Assembly: GCA_018136815.1 (NCBI GenBank)
Contig: CM030945.1
Location: forward strand, 1,347,679 to 1,411,678
DNA length: 64,000 nucleotides
Source: Isochrysis galbana
Lineage: Eukaryota; Haptophyta; Isochrysidales; Isochrysidaceae
Direction of reading: 5' to 3'
Shown: positions 13,377-24,720 of the stretch, piece by piece
How positions within the stretch are numbered: position 1 is the first letter of the stretch
How the letters are laid out: each line of letters begins with the position of its first letter
Position numbers and translations under genes: made by a program
The notes under the pieces: model-generated
The model's database searches: none
What the model saw: only the letters and a program-made list of their open reading frames with translations
What the model was told of the DNA's origin: nothing

Positions 13377-14798
13377 ATGGCCGCCGCCGTCGCCGTTTCA
13401 CCCGGCAGCCCGAGCCGCCCAAAGCTCAGGAGGAAGAGCAGCAAGCTTGAGATGATGCCGAGCTTTGAGGAAGAGGAGCGTGCTGTTGCTGCTGCGCTCG
13501 CTGCCGTCGCCGCTGCCGAGCTGGAGGCCTCACCCCTGCTCTGCCAGCTCGAGGCAGCCACCGCGAGGCACTCCGACCTGCTCATACAGAGCCGGGGGAG
13601 ACGGCTGAACAAGGAGGCGCAGGAGGTGGAGGAGGAGATCGAGCGGCTGAGGCCACGCGCCGAAGAGTTGCGTGCGCTCGTGCGACGCTGCGAGGCCGAG
13701 TGTAGAGCGGCAAAGGCGTCACTAGAGATGAGGCGCCGTCGCACGCTCATCGAGCTGGCGAGCAAACACTTGATTCTCGAGCTTCAGGAGAATCTTTCGG
13801 CGCACCGCAGCGTGTTCGCCGAGACTAAGCTCCAGCTGCAGCGGCAGTACCTTGGGTTTGTGGAGGAGCGCCAGCAAATCGCGCTCAAGCAGCGGCAGGA
13901 GCGCGCGCGCGCCCGGCGCGAGGCGTATGTGCGCGCCTGCGAGCATAAGATTGGCGTTGACGGCTTCCTGTTCGACCGGACGATGCTGCGATGCAACACC
14001 ACCAGCCACCCGATCCCGCCGCACCGTCCCTATGCCAATCAGCATGCGCCAGGCGAAGTGCCGCCTTCCTCGCGCGCTCCCGGCATGACAGCTAAGGGCC
14101 CAGTGCACAGCCACATCTCGCAGTATCTCGCGCGGACGCAGTCAAGGTCCAGGGAAGCACAGCTTGCACCCTCAAAGGGGGCGCGGCCGGCCTCGGCGCT
14201 ACCGCGCCCGAGCGTGTCAGTGGGCGAGTGTCCGCGCGCCCTCCAGCCATCACCGAGCGCACCGCTGCTCACGCTCATCCGGCCACGCCCACAGACCGCC
14301 ACGTTGCCTCTGGAGCGGAGGCCGCCAGCGGGAATGGGTGAATCCACACTTGTGGTGGAGAGACAAGACGGTGCGGCGCACACCGCACCAAAACTCCAAG
14401 GCCCGCAGCTCACGCAAGGCAGACCGACTCACTACACAGACTTGCGGCCGGCGCCGCTCGAGGTGCCGACGCGCCCGCTGAATCGGTCATTGTCAGCCGA
14501 GCCACGCGTGCAGTCGATGTCGCACACCACCGGGACCTCGTGCTACCATGCCACGCGGTCTCCGAGCGCAGGCAGCGCCCTAACGCTGGGCTCCATGACG
14601 GCGGCGCAGTCACGCACGCGGCTCGGCTCTTCCGCCTCCACTGAGAGCGTCATGCTGATTAACGCCAATCCGAGCCTCAATAGGACGGTGACGTCGGCTC
14701 TCTTTCTTCAGGCGAAGCTTGCGCGAGCTAGCAAGGCGGCGGCGGCTCGGCTTGCAGCGGCCGAGGGGCGAAGGCCGCCTTGGCACCCCGTACTCTGA
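13377..14798 (+). CDS. Coiled-coil protein of unknown function
   Basis: An intronless frame of 473 residues. I chose ATG 13377 (MAAAVAVSPGSP), which directly follows a CT-rich leader; the frame stays open back to 13164, but only as Pro/Ser low complexity. Residues about 30-190 are a long Glu/Arg/Ala-rich helical segment with heptad-like spacing, so a coiled coil is likely. A short conserved-looking stretch (HKIGVDGFLFDRT) follows. The remainder (about 205-473) is Ser/Pro/Arg-rich and probably disordered, with many possible phosphorylation sites. I recognise no catalytic motif, signal peptide or membrane segment. Its neighbour is a kinesin gene in the opposite (converging) orientation, which is suggestive of a cytoskeletal role but not evidence for one. 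Confidence 0.7.
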   Translation: MAAAVAVSPGSPSRPKLRRKSSKLEMMPSFEEEERAVAAALAAVAAAELEASPLLCQLEAATARHSDLLIQSRGRRLNKEAQEVEEEIERLRPRAEELRALVRRCEAECRAAKASLEMRRRRTLIELASKHLILELQENLSAHRSVFAETKLQLQRQYLGFVEERQQIALKQRQERARARREAYVRACEHKIGVDGFLFDRTMLRCNTTSHPIPPHRPYANQHAPGEVPPSSRAPGMTAKGPVHSHISQYLARTQSRSREAQLAPSKGARPASALPRPSVSVGECPRALQPSPSAPLLTLIRPRPQTATLPLERRPPAGMGESTLVVERQDGAAHTAPKLQGPQLTQGRPTHYTDLRPAPLEVPTRPLNRSLSAEPRVQSMSHTTGTSCYHATRSPSAGSALTLGSMTAAQSRTRLGSSASTESVMLINANPSLNRTVTSALFLQAKLARASKAAAARLAAAEGRRPPWHPVL

Positions 14799-16032
14799 CT
14801 TGCACGGCGGCGTGCACATGCGGCTCGGCTGGGTGTTCACTCGTTCGCGTATCGCGCGTCTTATCGTGCGCCGGCAGCCACCCCAAGCGCTAGGCCCACA
14901 GTAGTGTACATGGGCCGACCCCCCTAGCAACCGAAGAAACAGGAACGAGGGGGGGGGGGGGCGGGAGGGGGAGAGGCGGTAGAGGTTTTGGCAATGGCGT
15001 CGGGGTCGCGCGAGAGAGTGTGTCACTAGAAGCTTAGCGGACACCTTCAAGAATGTTTTTTTCTTTTACTTTTATTCATACACAACGTTCGAGCAACAAA
15101 AAAAGAAAAGGACGAAAGAATGGGCGAGCGTCGAGCGTTGGCGTTAGCGTTGCGGAGCTTTGGTCTTTAATTGTCGAGCGGCGGACCATCGAGACAAGCC
15201 CTGAAAACAAAACTCATATGAAAACAAAACTCGTACGCAATATCGAATCCGCCTAGGCCGAGACATTCAAGATGACAAGGGCAAGATTCAAGCAAATTAA
15301 AGCCAAGGGGCAAGGGGCGCATGGCCAGCGTCATCGTAATCGTTACCGCAGCCATGTGAGCAAAATAGACCGCCGCCGGGCACAACCGCTACAGCTATAC
15401 CTAGGCGCTAGGGGAAAAGGATCTTCTTTCCACATTGTGGATGAATCTCACGCTCAACGACAACCGCCCTGCTAGTGGTGTGCAAGATGCGGATAAATTT
15501 GCGCCTTGGTTCGGAGCACACCACGCTTCGCGGCCCGGCAAAGATGCCGACTGTACCCGCTGACCAATTGGGCACCATCTTCAACGCCCCGTCGCTAAAT
15601 TACATATTTCCGTAGCGATGAGAACCCGAGCTTTCACTTTCTCTTGAACACTCTGCGTCACCCATTAAATGCAGGTGCTACGCAATCGGCAGCTGGACGA
15701 TCATCTCCACTCAATGGATTCGTCATAGACGCGATCGGATCAGGTGGAATGACGGAACTGGGGCAAGACGTGCCGCAACAGCATGGCTTGGGGGACGGAA
15801 CGGGGGAACCATGTAGGGCCAGTCACCCGAGTGCTCGCCCCGCCGGCGGCGGATGGCTCGCCGGCGTGCCGATCCCTATAGTACATTGAGTATGAGCGGC
15901 AAGCGCGGCCCCGCCTTGAAGCTTTGCTCGAGTGGGGCCGCGATGATTTGACAAATAGGGTAGGGTCGGTGCCCGGGGCCCTGCGTGACGGGCCTGCGTG
16001 ACAGCGCGGCACAATCCGGCATGCCACCGGGC
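14799..16032. other. Convergent intergenic region with a dispersed G/C repeat
   Basis: This lies between the 3' ends of the coiled-coil and kinesin genes. At about 14898-14962 the motif gtagtgtacatgggccgacc is followed by accgaagaaacaggaacgag and a poly-G run. A related copy follows the LINE 3' module at 30022, and another lies at 26425, so this is probably a stranded LINE 3' end. An A/T-rich stretch (15050-15130) and a tRNA-like fold (about 15525-15585, minus) were seen; the latter was rejected. No gene is supported. Confidence 0.5.
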
Positions 16033-19000
16033 CTAGTCAACAGAAAGGTTCATCGTGAGCTGACTGACGGCACCGCCCGAGTTGCGCCTGGCGGGCGTGG
16101 CACCCGAGAGCCGCGAGGGCGGCTGCGCGGCAGTCGCGGCACCCGAGTCCTCTGCGACCTGCTGCTGCTCCGCCGGCGGCGGCACGAGTTTAGACGGCGT
16201 GCGCGCGCCCCAGTGCGTGCGGCCGGCCGAGGCAGCGACGCGGCCGAGCGCGCGCTTGCCGCTACTCGAGGGCCCTTCGATGATGTCGTTACCGTATGAT
16301 TCAAACGGGATGGAAATGGGCACAGCCGAGCCCAACGCGTCGGCGTCCGACATTGCACCGGGCGAGTCGTACACGCTCGAGAGGCCGGGCGAATCCTCGG
16401 CTCCCGACTCGCCGGCATTAGAGGAACGCATCGAGACGGCCGACGAGCGGAGCGACGAGGTGCGCCCGACGGCACGGCGAGCCCACGCAGCGGCACCCGA
16501 GGAGGCCTTGCCGCGCAGCGGCGCTGGCGTCACGGCTCCAGCGGCGGCTGAAGGGCGCGGTGAGCTGAAGCCGGCGGAGCTACGCGGCTTGAGCGGTCCC
16601 TCGGAGAGCTCACCGGAGGCAACGAGCTCCCGCCACGAGGAGAGCGTCGCGAACCAAGCGTCACGCACTTCAGTGCAGCGGAACTCGAGATCAAGCGTAC
16701 GACGCGGCGTAATGATCGAGAGGAAGCAGCCGTCTGGCGTTCGGCCCGCCTTGGCGGCCTTGTGCGCGACCTCAGTAACGAGGCCAGGCTCGACGGAGAG
16801 GATATCCGTTATCTCGAGCGCTTTGTCGGCCTTCTCAAGCGCCGAGGCGCCCCACTCGAGCTGGCGGAGCGAGACGTCGCAACGCACGTGGCGCGGGTGC
16901 GGCTTGCCGCGCCGGCCGTGCTTGAGGCAAAGCACGCCCGTGAGAAGCATCTCACGCAGGTGGCGCAGCTCCTCGGCTCGCGCCTGGCCCTGCGCGCGCG
17001 CGAGCGCCGCGCGCTGTGCGTCGAGAGCGGCCGACCACGACGCCTGGGTCCGAGCGGCGATAGCCGAGTGCTCGTTCGCGGCTGCGCTCGCCGCCTGCGC
17101 CTCCTCGTGACGACGCTTCTCAGCGGCCGCGCCGAAGATTGCGGCGCGCTCGAGTCGTGCGCGCAGCTCGTCGATGGCGGCACGCCGCTCGCTTGAAGCA
17201 GCGTCCACCTCCGCGCGCGCGGCTGCCGCCTCCTCGCGAGCTGTGTCGAGCGCGGCCTCGACCTCGGCCTCGCGCGCTTCGCTGGTGGCGATGAGCTCCT
17301 CGAGCTCGCGCGCGCGCGCCGCCTCGGCCTCCGCCTCGCCGGCAGCGAGGCCGCGCGCAATGGTCAGCGCGTCGAGCTCTTGCACGAGCCGGCCGCGCTC
17401 GGCGGCCGCGTCGGCGAGCTGCGTCTCGAGCGAGGCGACGCGCTCCTCTGACTCAGCGTAGCGAGCCTCGGCCCCCTCGGCGCGAGAGGCAAGTCCAGCG
17501 GCGCGCTCGCTCTCGGCGCGCCGTGCCTCAAGAAGTGCGGCGAGCGCCTTGGACTTCGAGCGCGCGTCGGCGAGTGCGCGGTTGAGCGAGGCCTCGTGCT
17601 CACGTAGTGCGTTGCGCAGGCTTGCCTCCTCTTGCTCTCTCGCGCGCTGCGCCTCGCTGAGTGCAGCCATCACCTCGTCGCAGCGCGCGCGCAGGGCGGA
17701 GGCCTCCGCCTCGGAGACGCCGAGTCGCGCGAGCGCCTCGTCGTAGCTCGCCTTGAGCGAGCGGACCTGCTCGATGCGCGCGGTGGCCTCGTCGGCTGCG
17801 CGGCCCTCGGCGAGGGCGAGCTGCGCTTGAAGCGAGCCCACCGTTGCCTGAAGCCCTTCGGCCGTCGCCTCAAGCTCGTCGCGCGAGGCAACCAACTCGG
17901 CCATCTGGGCCTCCATCTCCTCTCGCTCAGTCCGACGAGCGAGCTCCGCAGCCTGCAGCGCGACACTCGAGCGCTCACGCCCCTCCTCGAGCCGGCCGCA
18001 CGCCGCCTTGGCGCTCGCCAGCTCGCGCTCTGCCGAGGCGCGCAACGCTGACTGCAGCTGTGCCGCCTCCTCGAGCAAGGCAGAGCGCGCACGTGAAGCG
18101 TTGGCGGCGCGCAGCGCCTCGTCATCAGCGTCGTGCAGCGCGCCCGCGAGCGTGCGCGCCTCGGCGTTCGCGCCGCGCCTGGCGGCCGTTGCCGCGTCCT
18201 TCTCGGCCTGCACCTCCTTGGTGCGGAGCGCGAGTTTGCGGCCCTCAGCGGCGGCCGCCGCTGCGTCGGCGCGCGCCGTTTCTGCTTCAGCCCGCGCGCG
18301 CTCAGCAGCCGCCGCCTCGGCTGCGCGCGCCTGCTCGGCGGCGGCGAGCGCCGCGTCCACCTCATTGGCATCGGCGAGCGACTTGGCGGCGAGCGCCGCC
18401 TCGAGAGACTCGACCTCGGCGCGTCGGCTGGCCGCGGCCGCCTCGGCATCTCTAGCTCGACGCTCGGCCGCCTCGGCGCGCTCGGACGCGGCGGCCGCGC
18501 CACGCACCGCCTCAGCGAGCTGCGTCTGTAGCTGCACAGCGGCCGCACGGTGCGCAGCGTCGCCCTTCGCGGCGGCCGCCGCGGCGGCTGCGCGTTCGCG
18601 CTCGCGCTCGGCGGCGGCCTCGGCCACCTGGCGCGTAAGCTTCCCAAGCGCGTCGTCGCGCTCTTTGAGCTCATCCTCTAGCCGGAGCAGCTGGCCACCG
18701 ACGCCCCCCTCAGCGCGCAGTCGCATCGCAGTCGAGAGGTCGGCGGCGAGCGTCGCCGCGTCAAGCGTTACGGTTGTCGAGTTTACGCTTGCATTGACGG
18801 CCACCTTCATCGCACGAGAGCCAAAGTCGAGCGTGCCGCTCGTCTCGCTGGCGTCGACCGCGGCAGGCGAGGCACACACGATGAGCGAGGTGCGGCAATT
18901 TCCACCCAGCGCGTCGGAAAGCATGTGGGTCAGCTTGGAGTCGCGGTACGGCACGTGAGTGGAGCCGGAGCCGAGCGCCTTCATCACGTTGGAGAGGCCC

Positions 19001-20053
19001 AGCAGGCTCGTGTTGATGTTGATGGCCTCCTTCATGCGTCGTCCGTCCTCGTCGGCGCCCGAGCGCTTGACTCTCTCGGAGCCAGCCAAGTCGACCACCG
19101 AGAGCTTGCCCGTCAGCTGCGTCGTCTTGACCAGCTCGCCCATGCGCAGCGAGGCGGAGAGGTCGGAGCCTCCACCCTGCCCCTCGAGCATGCGTGCGCG
19201 CCGCGTCACGTGCAACTGCAGCACGGCATGCGAGCGCGAGGACGACTTGTTCATCTTGGTCTCGGCGTAGATGATGTTCTTGCGCCCCGTCTCGAGCAAC
19301 TGCAGCAGCTCTTCCGCCGTCTCGCACCGCGTCATCGTCAGCCCCTCCACCTCGGTGCCGAGCCCTTTGGGCTTGATCTTCAGGTTGGTGTTCTTCAGCC
19401 GGAGCAGGTCGTCGACCTGCTCATTGTAGATCTGGCAGAAGGAAGCAGACACGGTGTATACGTGCCGCACATCGCAGTTGATGGAGACGAAGAGCTCCGC
19501 CACGAGCCGTGGGACGAGCCCTGCTTGCTCGACGCCCGACACCTGGCCGCGCGCCGCCTTGGCGACGGTGCCGCCGCCGTTGAGAAGCGTGTGAGTCTTG
19601 CCCGAGCCCTGAGCGGCGCGGCGGGAGTAGGGGGCGAGGGGTAGTTGAAGGTTAGGGGCAACACGGCACCACTCACTGATCGCTTGGCATTGGAGTGGAA
19701 TGGAATCATGCTAGGCCAGGCCGGGACGGGCGAGCGCGGAGGCGGTGCGCGAGTTGCTCGCCCACCGCCCATGAGCCCACACGCAATTGGCCAGCGGTCA
19801 CCGTCTGGCCGTAGGCGAGTATGGTGCCGTTGTAGCCACGCAGCACGCTCTCGAGCACTGGCACCGCGATGGCGTCGTACACGGCTGCCTGAGAGGACTG
19901 TGGCCCGTGGACACCATCAAAGGTCCACGAGCGTGGCCGGCCGTCGGAAGGGGAGAGTGTGATAGTGTTGGAGTCTGGGTCTGCCTCTGTGGCGGGCGGA
20001 GTGCCGTCTGCTGGAGGGCGGAGGCGGCAGTGGACGTGGACACGCTCCGCCAT
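16033..20053 (-). CDS. Kinesin with N-terminal motor, long coiled coil and C-terminal PH-like domain
   Basis: A microtubule motor of about 1,275 residues in two exons (20053-19802 and 19608-16033), with a GT-AG intron that splits the P-loop after AYGQT. Splicing restores GQTGSGKTHT (about residues 82-91). Other motor motifs: NKSSSRSH switch I (about 203-210), VVDLAGSER switch II (about 255-263), HVPYRDSKLT, and an end near residue 356. Residues about 357-965 are Ala/Glu/Arg-rich and almost certainly coiled coil, so it should dimerise. About 970-1080 (GVLCLKHGRRGKP through WFATLSSWRELV) resembles a PH domain, which would bind phosphoinositides or a protein partner. The last 190 residues are Ser/Pro/Gly-rich. 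The motor-first, PH-last layout recalls kinesin-3, but I see no FHA domain, so the subfamily is open. The start is the first ATG after a CT-rich leader. Confidence 0.9.
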
Positions 20054-21210
20054 GGAGAGAAGAGAGAGGGTGAAAGAAAGGGAGGGAAGGAGAGGGAGGG
20101 AGGGATCGAGGGAGAGGGAGGGAGAGGGAAGGGTAGGAAGTGTTTGCGGGAGCCTGTGACGGCGGCGGCGAAGCGCGGAGGAGGGGAAGGGAGGGAGGGA
20201 GGGAGAGGGAGAGGAGGCCGGTGGGCTCGGCGGCGCCCTCTCTCTCGCGTTGAGAGAGAGAGAGTGAGTGGAGAAAGGGGAGGGGGGGGGAAGAGGGAGA
20301 GGAAGAAATCAAATGAGGCGGCCATGGATTACGTGAGAGAGGGGAGGTGGAGAGAGGGATGTGGAGGAGGCGCTCTCGCCGTCATGGAGCGAGAGGAGTA
20401 CTAGTAGGAGAGAGAGAGAGGGACTTGAATGGACCTCGCGGGAGAAGAGGACGGGGAGCGTGAACGGTGTATTGAAGAGAGAGAGAGAAGAATAGATGAG
20501 AGATTACGTGAAGGGAGAAGAGGAGAGAGTGAGGGGCACGCGCACACGCTCGAGGAAGAGAGGGAAGAAGCATACGAGAATCTTTTGAGAGATGAGGAGA
20601 GATGAGGGAGAGAGGAGAGCGCGGAGAGAGGAGACAGTGTGGAAGAGGAGGGGGCTGTCCGTCGCCAGACGATGGATACATATAGAGATTCGATGGGAAT
20701 ACTTTTGGGAATTGGGGTCCGGCGGCTGATGTTTTCTCGTGCGTGGGAGATGATTCGTGTACACGTACGGCCAGCGGATGGCTGCGAAGAAGGAGAGAGG
20801 GAGAGGGAAAGATTATGATTCGGGAAGGCAGGGGGAGATAGAAAGGGAGAGAGAGAGAGAAGAGAGAGAGAGAGCGAGTGAGAAGAGAGGGAGGGAGACA
20901 GAAAGAGAGAAGAGAGAGAGGGAGAAGAGAGAGGAAAGAGTTAGGGAAAGAGAGAGGGAAGAGAGGGAGAAGAGAGAGAGGAGAGAGAGAGAAGAGAGAG
21001 AAGAGAGAGAGAAGAGAGAGGGGAGAGAGAGAAGAGAGAGAGGAGAGAGAGACCAAGGAGAGAGAAGAGGGAGAGAAGAGAGAAAGAAGAGAGAGAGGAG
21101 AGAGAGAAGAGAGAAGAGAGCGACAAGAGAGAGACAAGAGAGAGAAGAGAGAGAGAGAAGAAAGAAAGCCGCGCGTTGGCAAAGGCGGGCGGCCGGAAGT
21201 ACCGCGTTCT
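20054..21210. repeat. Purine-rich (GA)n tract upstream of the kinesin gene
   Basis: A plus-strand GA/GGA/GAAGA microsatellite, densest at 20840-21170. Like the tract upstream of isocitrate dehydrogenase, it is pyrimidine-rich on the coding strand and abuts the start codon. Long open frames in it are repeat translation, not genes. Confidence 0.8.
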
Positions 21211-22202
21211 TCTAGGTGAAGGTAAGAGATAGAAGAGGGGAGAAGCTCTTTCTACAAAAGAATGCGCCTGGCTCCCCTGGCCTCACCTTCTCACCCATAG
21301 ATGTTAAGGTGGTCCGTGCATGAGAGGGCCCACCATCGGTATAACGTGGACAAAGGATCGTGCTCCGCTGGCGGGAGAGGGGAGGAGGGGAGGGGGAACA
21401 GCGACACTGAGGCGGACAGACCACAGGCTGACTGCGAGGAGGAGGAGGGGAAGGGGATGGAGGAAGCGGCGGAGGCAGGGGCAGGTACAGATACCTATGG
21501 CGGTGATGTGCACTCGCCAGAGCGCCAGAGCCGTCGCGCCATTCAAGAGCGGTCACAGGGGGGGAAAAAACCTTTTAATTTTCACGCCACGCGCGCGGCT
21601 ACGTGGTTGTCTATTGTAGCCACGCCCAGATCCCTTCCTCTCCTCTCACTTCCCGCCTTGCGGCAACTCCCCTCGTGCTCTACTTAGGGGCCCGGGTCGT
21701 GGGGGGGGCTGGGTCGGGCGGGGTGCATCGGCCCTCAGTGGTCTGTTCTCGCCTTCCTCCTGTGCCTCTGGGTGGCCGGTTTCTTGCTGCTGTGGTGTAG
21801 GTGTTGCGCCGCTGCTGGGGTGCCTCATGTTCGTGAGTCGTTCTTTTTCGTGGGTGGTTCTTTCAGGGAGGGGGGGGGAGGGGAGGGGGTGCCTCGACCT
21901 TAGGCGAGCCTTTCGGCGAGGCCGATCGCTTCCGCCACCAGGCCGAGGTTGTCGCTCATTCTTAGTTTACCTTTGTTGTCTTCTGTAAATATCGGGGCGC
22001 TGAGCTCCGTTGGCTTTTTTATTTTAGGTTTTCTACCCTGGGCCGCCGTGCGAGTGCGCATCGGGCGACGGAAAAGTTGTGTCCAATTAGCTAGTGGGGT
22101 TGGCTAGGATATAACATTGATTATTTTATTTATGAGCGTGGATTCTAAAACCGGTATGTAGTGGTATTCGTATGATTCGAACTCTATTCTGTAGAAGTCT
22201 CT
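21211..22202. other. Spacer without recognisable gene
   Basis: About 1 kb with G-rich patches (21866-21890) and an AT-richer right third. No frame shows a family feature. The right end carries tattctgtagaagtctct, which recurs at 23347 next to another retroelement end, so part of this region may belong to mobile DNA. Confidence 0.5.
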
Positions 22203-22620
22203 CAAACTATTGTTATAGTTTGACCTATGGAGCGTGCCGCGACCGCTCCCGAGCCCCAGGCGACCCTCGCCACCGCGCCCCACCTGGGACGCCCCACGCC
22301 GCCCGAGGCGGCTCGTCAGAAAGCCCTCTCAAAGCCCATCCAGCCCGTCCAAACCACACCCGCGCAAGCGCGCGGGGTGGCGAGCACTGGCACCAAACAG
22401 GTTGCCACCATGGCTCTGCGTAGCATGCAGGGGGTCTTGGAGACCCCCTCCAACAGTGGGAAACCCTCCCACCCCAAGAGCACCTCATGTGGGAGGGCAG
22501 CTCAGCTGCCCTCCCCATGGTGGAAACCTCTACCATCAGTGCACCCAACATGGGAGGGCACTTCACAACCATCAATCTCCTACGGAGAGCACCCTAAGCC
22601 TCTGTTTTCCATGTTGAGTC
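22203..22620 (+). mobile_element. LINE 5' start module (hairpin plus truncated ORF1)
   Basis: A stem-loop (aaactat 22204-22210, loop tgtt, atagttt 22215-22221) is followed by ATG 22227, whose product begins MERAATAPEPQATLATAP. This matches the ORF1 start at 7704 (MERAPTAPTSQPSAATTP). Further on, another frame reads PHGGNLYHQCTQHGRAL, matching PHGGNSYHQCTPRGRAL in that element, so frameshifts have accumulated. The copy ends in unrelated tandem repeats near 22620 and no ORF2 follows. Confidence 0.7.
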
Positions 22621-22985
22621 ACTTCTCGTTTTCACCCCGCTCCTTTGGGCCACAAGAACCTACAACTCAGTGCCCTGCCTTGGGCACTCCTTCAACACTT
22701 CACTCCCTCTCCCACTCTCCCTTCCCTCTACAACCAACCCAAGTAGCACGACCCCCCTCGCCCTCTGTTCAAAGCACCAAAAATTTCAACTCAAGACTCA
22801 TGTTGATACACCTCTCGTTTTCACCCCACTCTTGTGGGCCACAATCACCTACAACTCAGTGCCCTGCCTTGGGCCCTCTTCCAACACTTCACTCCCTCTC
22901 CCACTCCCTCTTGGAACTACAAGCAACCCAAGAAGCACAACCCCCCTCGCCCCTCGCCCTCTGTTTCAAGCACCAAAAATTTCGA
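22612..22985 (+). repeat. Tandem duplication, two units of about 185 bp
   Basis: Unit 1 (about 22612-22797) and unit 2 (about 22798-22985) share ctcgttttcaccccrctc, gggccacaa, acctacaactcagtgccctg, caacacttcactccctctcc, and end in caccaaaaatttc. The unit's final segment also begins the dispersed repeat that follows. Confidence 0.8.
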
Positions 22986-23340
22986 CTTAAGACAAGAGGG
23001 AGGATATGTCTTGAGGCGGCGTCGCTGCCCATGCCTAGCGCAAGGGTATAGCGCCCCCACTCAGACATCTCCTTCCCCACAGCTCCTCTCTGAGGAGTTG
23101 CTCCTCTCCCTCCCATTAGGCCCCCTTGCCTGCGAGACCAAAACAGGATCCTGGCGTGGGGGGCTATTTGAGTGTGGAGGGAGGGGCGCTCCAGCTAGCG
23201 CAGGTAGAAAGCTAGTGAAGAGCTGGGTGGCATAAGGGGGAAGGGTGCTTGCGCTTGCCGCGGCAGGGAGTCCTGTCTTGAGTTAGCGCTAGTTCCGTTC
23301 CTTTGCCGCGCCGCGACCCATAAAAATTTGTTAAAAATAA
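22962..23340 (+). repeat. Dispersed repeat, copy 1 (about 380 bp)
   Basis: Nearly the whole stretch recurs at 56512-56992 in the same orientation, including atgtcttgaggcggcgtcgc, gcgagaccaaaacaggatcc and ccgcgccgcgacccat. It has no protein-like frame and ends in an A/T-rich tail (gttaaaaataaaa), as a SINE or LINE tail would. I cannot assign a class. Confidence 0.8.
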
Positions 23341-23368
23341 AAAATATTCTGTAGAAGTCTCTTATTAT

Positions 23369-24111
23369 TTATCTCCAGGCTATGATGTAAAGGGTTTTTA
23401 GGCTGTCGGGGGTGGTCGCGTCTGGGTATGCGAATAGCCTATCCTTTGTTTTCTGCCTTTGTGACCTATTCGTTTTCGGAGTGTAGTTAGCGATCGCATC
23501 TATGGTGTCGAAGATTTTTCTTGTCGCGGGGCACCACGCCAGGTGGCATGAGTCCTCTTGATGTTGGTTGCACATTCTGCACTTGTTGGTTGTGCTTGTC
23601 GCGAATCTGTTTTTGGTACCTATCCTCCTGTGTGTGATGTGTTTGAAGTGCGGGTGTTTGTCCGTGTGTTTTAACAGCGGCAGGGTGTACAGCCTGGCTA
23701 TGTGTTTCCAGTCGTCTTTCGAGATGTCTAGGCGCATCTCCCAAGCTATTTTGGCCGTTTGCGGGTTGTTTAGTCTTGTCGCCTTGAGCGCGGCTTTCGT
23801 TTTGTCGGAAAACGTGATCGCGTCGAGTGCGATTTTTCCTTTTTGTATGGCGTACTCATCGGCCAGCGGATATTCCATGTATTTTGGCCCTTTGTATCCG
23901 TTCTCCCATCGGGCCGGGGGGGTTGCTGTGGCCGGAGCCACGGGCCGTGTGGTGCGACCCGGGTCGCACGCACCTGCTCGGCCTCCGAGGGTGGACGCGG
24001 TCGCTTCGCCAGCGACTGGTCCGCGGGGGTGTGGGGGCCGCCCTCAGCGGGGGGCCCGACGGAGAGGGGAGTCACGCCGGCGCGCTCCATCGCGTCTAAC
24101 TATAAAGTTAG
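23369..24111 (-). mobile_element. Chimeric non-autonomous LINE: 5' start fused to the 3' zinc module
   Basis: It begins with a stem-loop (ctaact 24096-24101, loop ataa, agttag 24106-24111) and ATG 24090 (MERAGVTPLSVGPPAEGG). After about 58 codons, a C7 run shifts the frame into PPARWENGYKGPKYMEYPL and then an intact module: WKHIARLYTLPLLKHTDKH, HITHRRIGTKNRF, the zinc motif CRMCNQHQEDSCHLAWC, and LYIIAWR near the end. So endonuclease and reverse transcriptase are absent, and the two ends of the element are joined. This would make a short protein of about 240 residues if the frameshift were absent. It could move only with help from a full-length element. Confidence 0.65.
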
Positions 24112-24720
24112 TTCAACAGCGGTCACAGGGGAGGATGCTGGTGACATGATGGCGGCTGACGTCCGCAGCAGAGACGGCGTCATCCGGCGAGCGGCACGAT
24201 GGGTGTGGAACGCCCTATCTCCCAAGGCAGAGCTCGAGCGGGGGGCAAGGAGGAGGACCAGCGGACCAGCACCTCGTCGTCCGACTTCGGTTCACCTGGT
24301 GGATGCGGTGGGTTGCGCCAGTCTCTCAAGCGTGTGCGGGAGCCCTAGATGGGAAATACGGTGCTGGGGCCTGCAAATACAGCCAAATACATATGTATTT
24401 GGCCTCCGGCCAAATACATTTCAAATACATTCGAGGCCTACAACCCCAGAAACCTGCAAGTTGGTGATCCCCCGACCCAGAAAACAAAATCCTCGATTCC
24501 CCCCAAAACAAAAACAAGATGACTGCGCGCCGCGGCGTCGGGCGGTTAGATGGAGGATGAGGAGAGAGAGTAAACTGAAAGGTGAGAGAGATGTAATGAA
24601 AAAAGGTGAGGCAGTGAAGGGGCTCGCGCGCTCGCACTGCGTTCTCTACTCTTCTTATACTCCACCCTCCTTTTCTCTTCCTTCCTCCCCCTCCGTCTCA
24701 TTGGCCGCGAGGGCTCGTCG
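24112..24720. promoter_or_regulatory. Spacer and probable promoter of the membrane-protein gene
   Basis: No gene is supported. A perfect 20-bp palindrome, ccaaatacatatgtatttgg, lies at 24383-24402, and its half-site recurs 7 bases later and again at about 24421. The 80 bases before ATG 24721 are pyrimidine-rich on the coding strand, as for other host genes here. Confidence 0.4.

Noticed and set aside
15525..15590. tRNA-like fold on the minus strand (ggtgcccaattggtcagcgg)
   Set aside because: The D arm looks plausible and a hairpin follows, but there is no box B and no acceptor pairing.
16082..19270. Long plus-strand frames opposite the kinesin gene
   Set aside because: They mirror the Ala/Arg/Glu codon bias of the coiled coil and contain no domain; the minus frame has full motor motifs.
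20757..21219. Arg/Glu-rich frames upstream of the kinesin
   Set aside because: Same cause: (GA)n repeat read in two frames.
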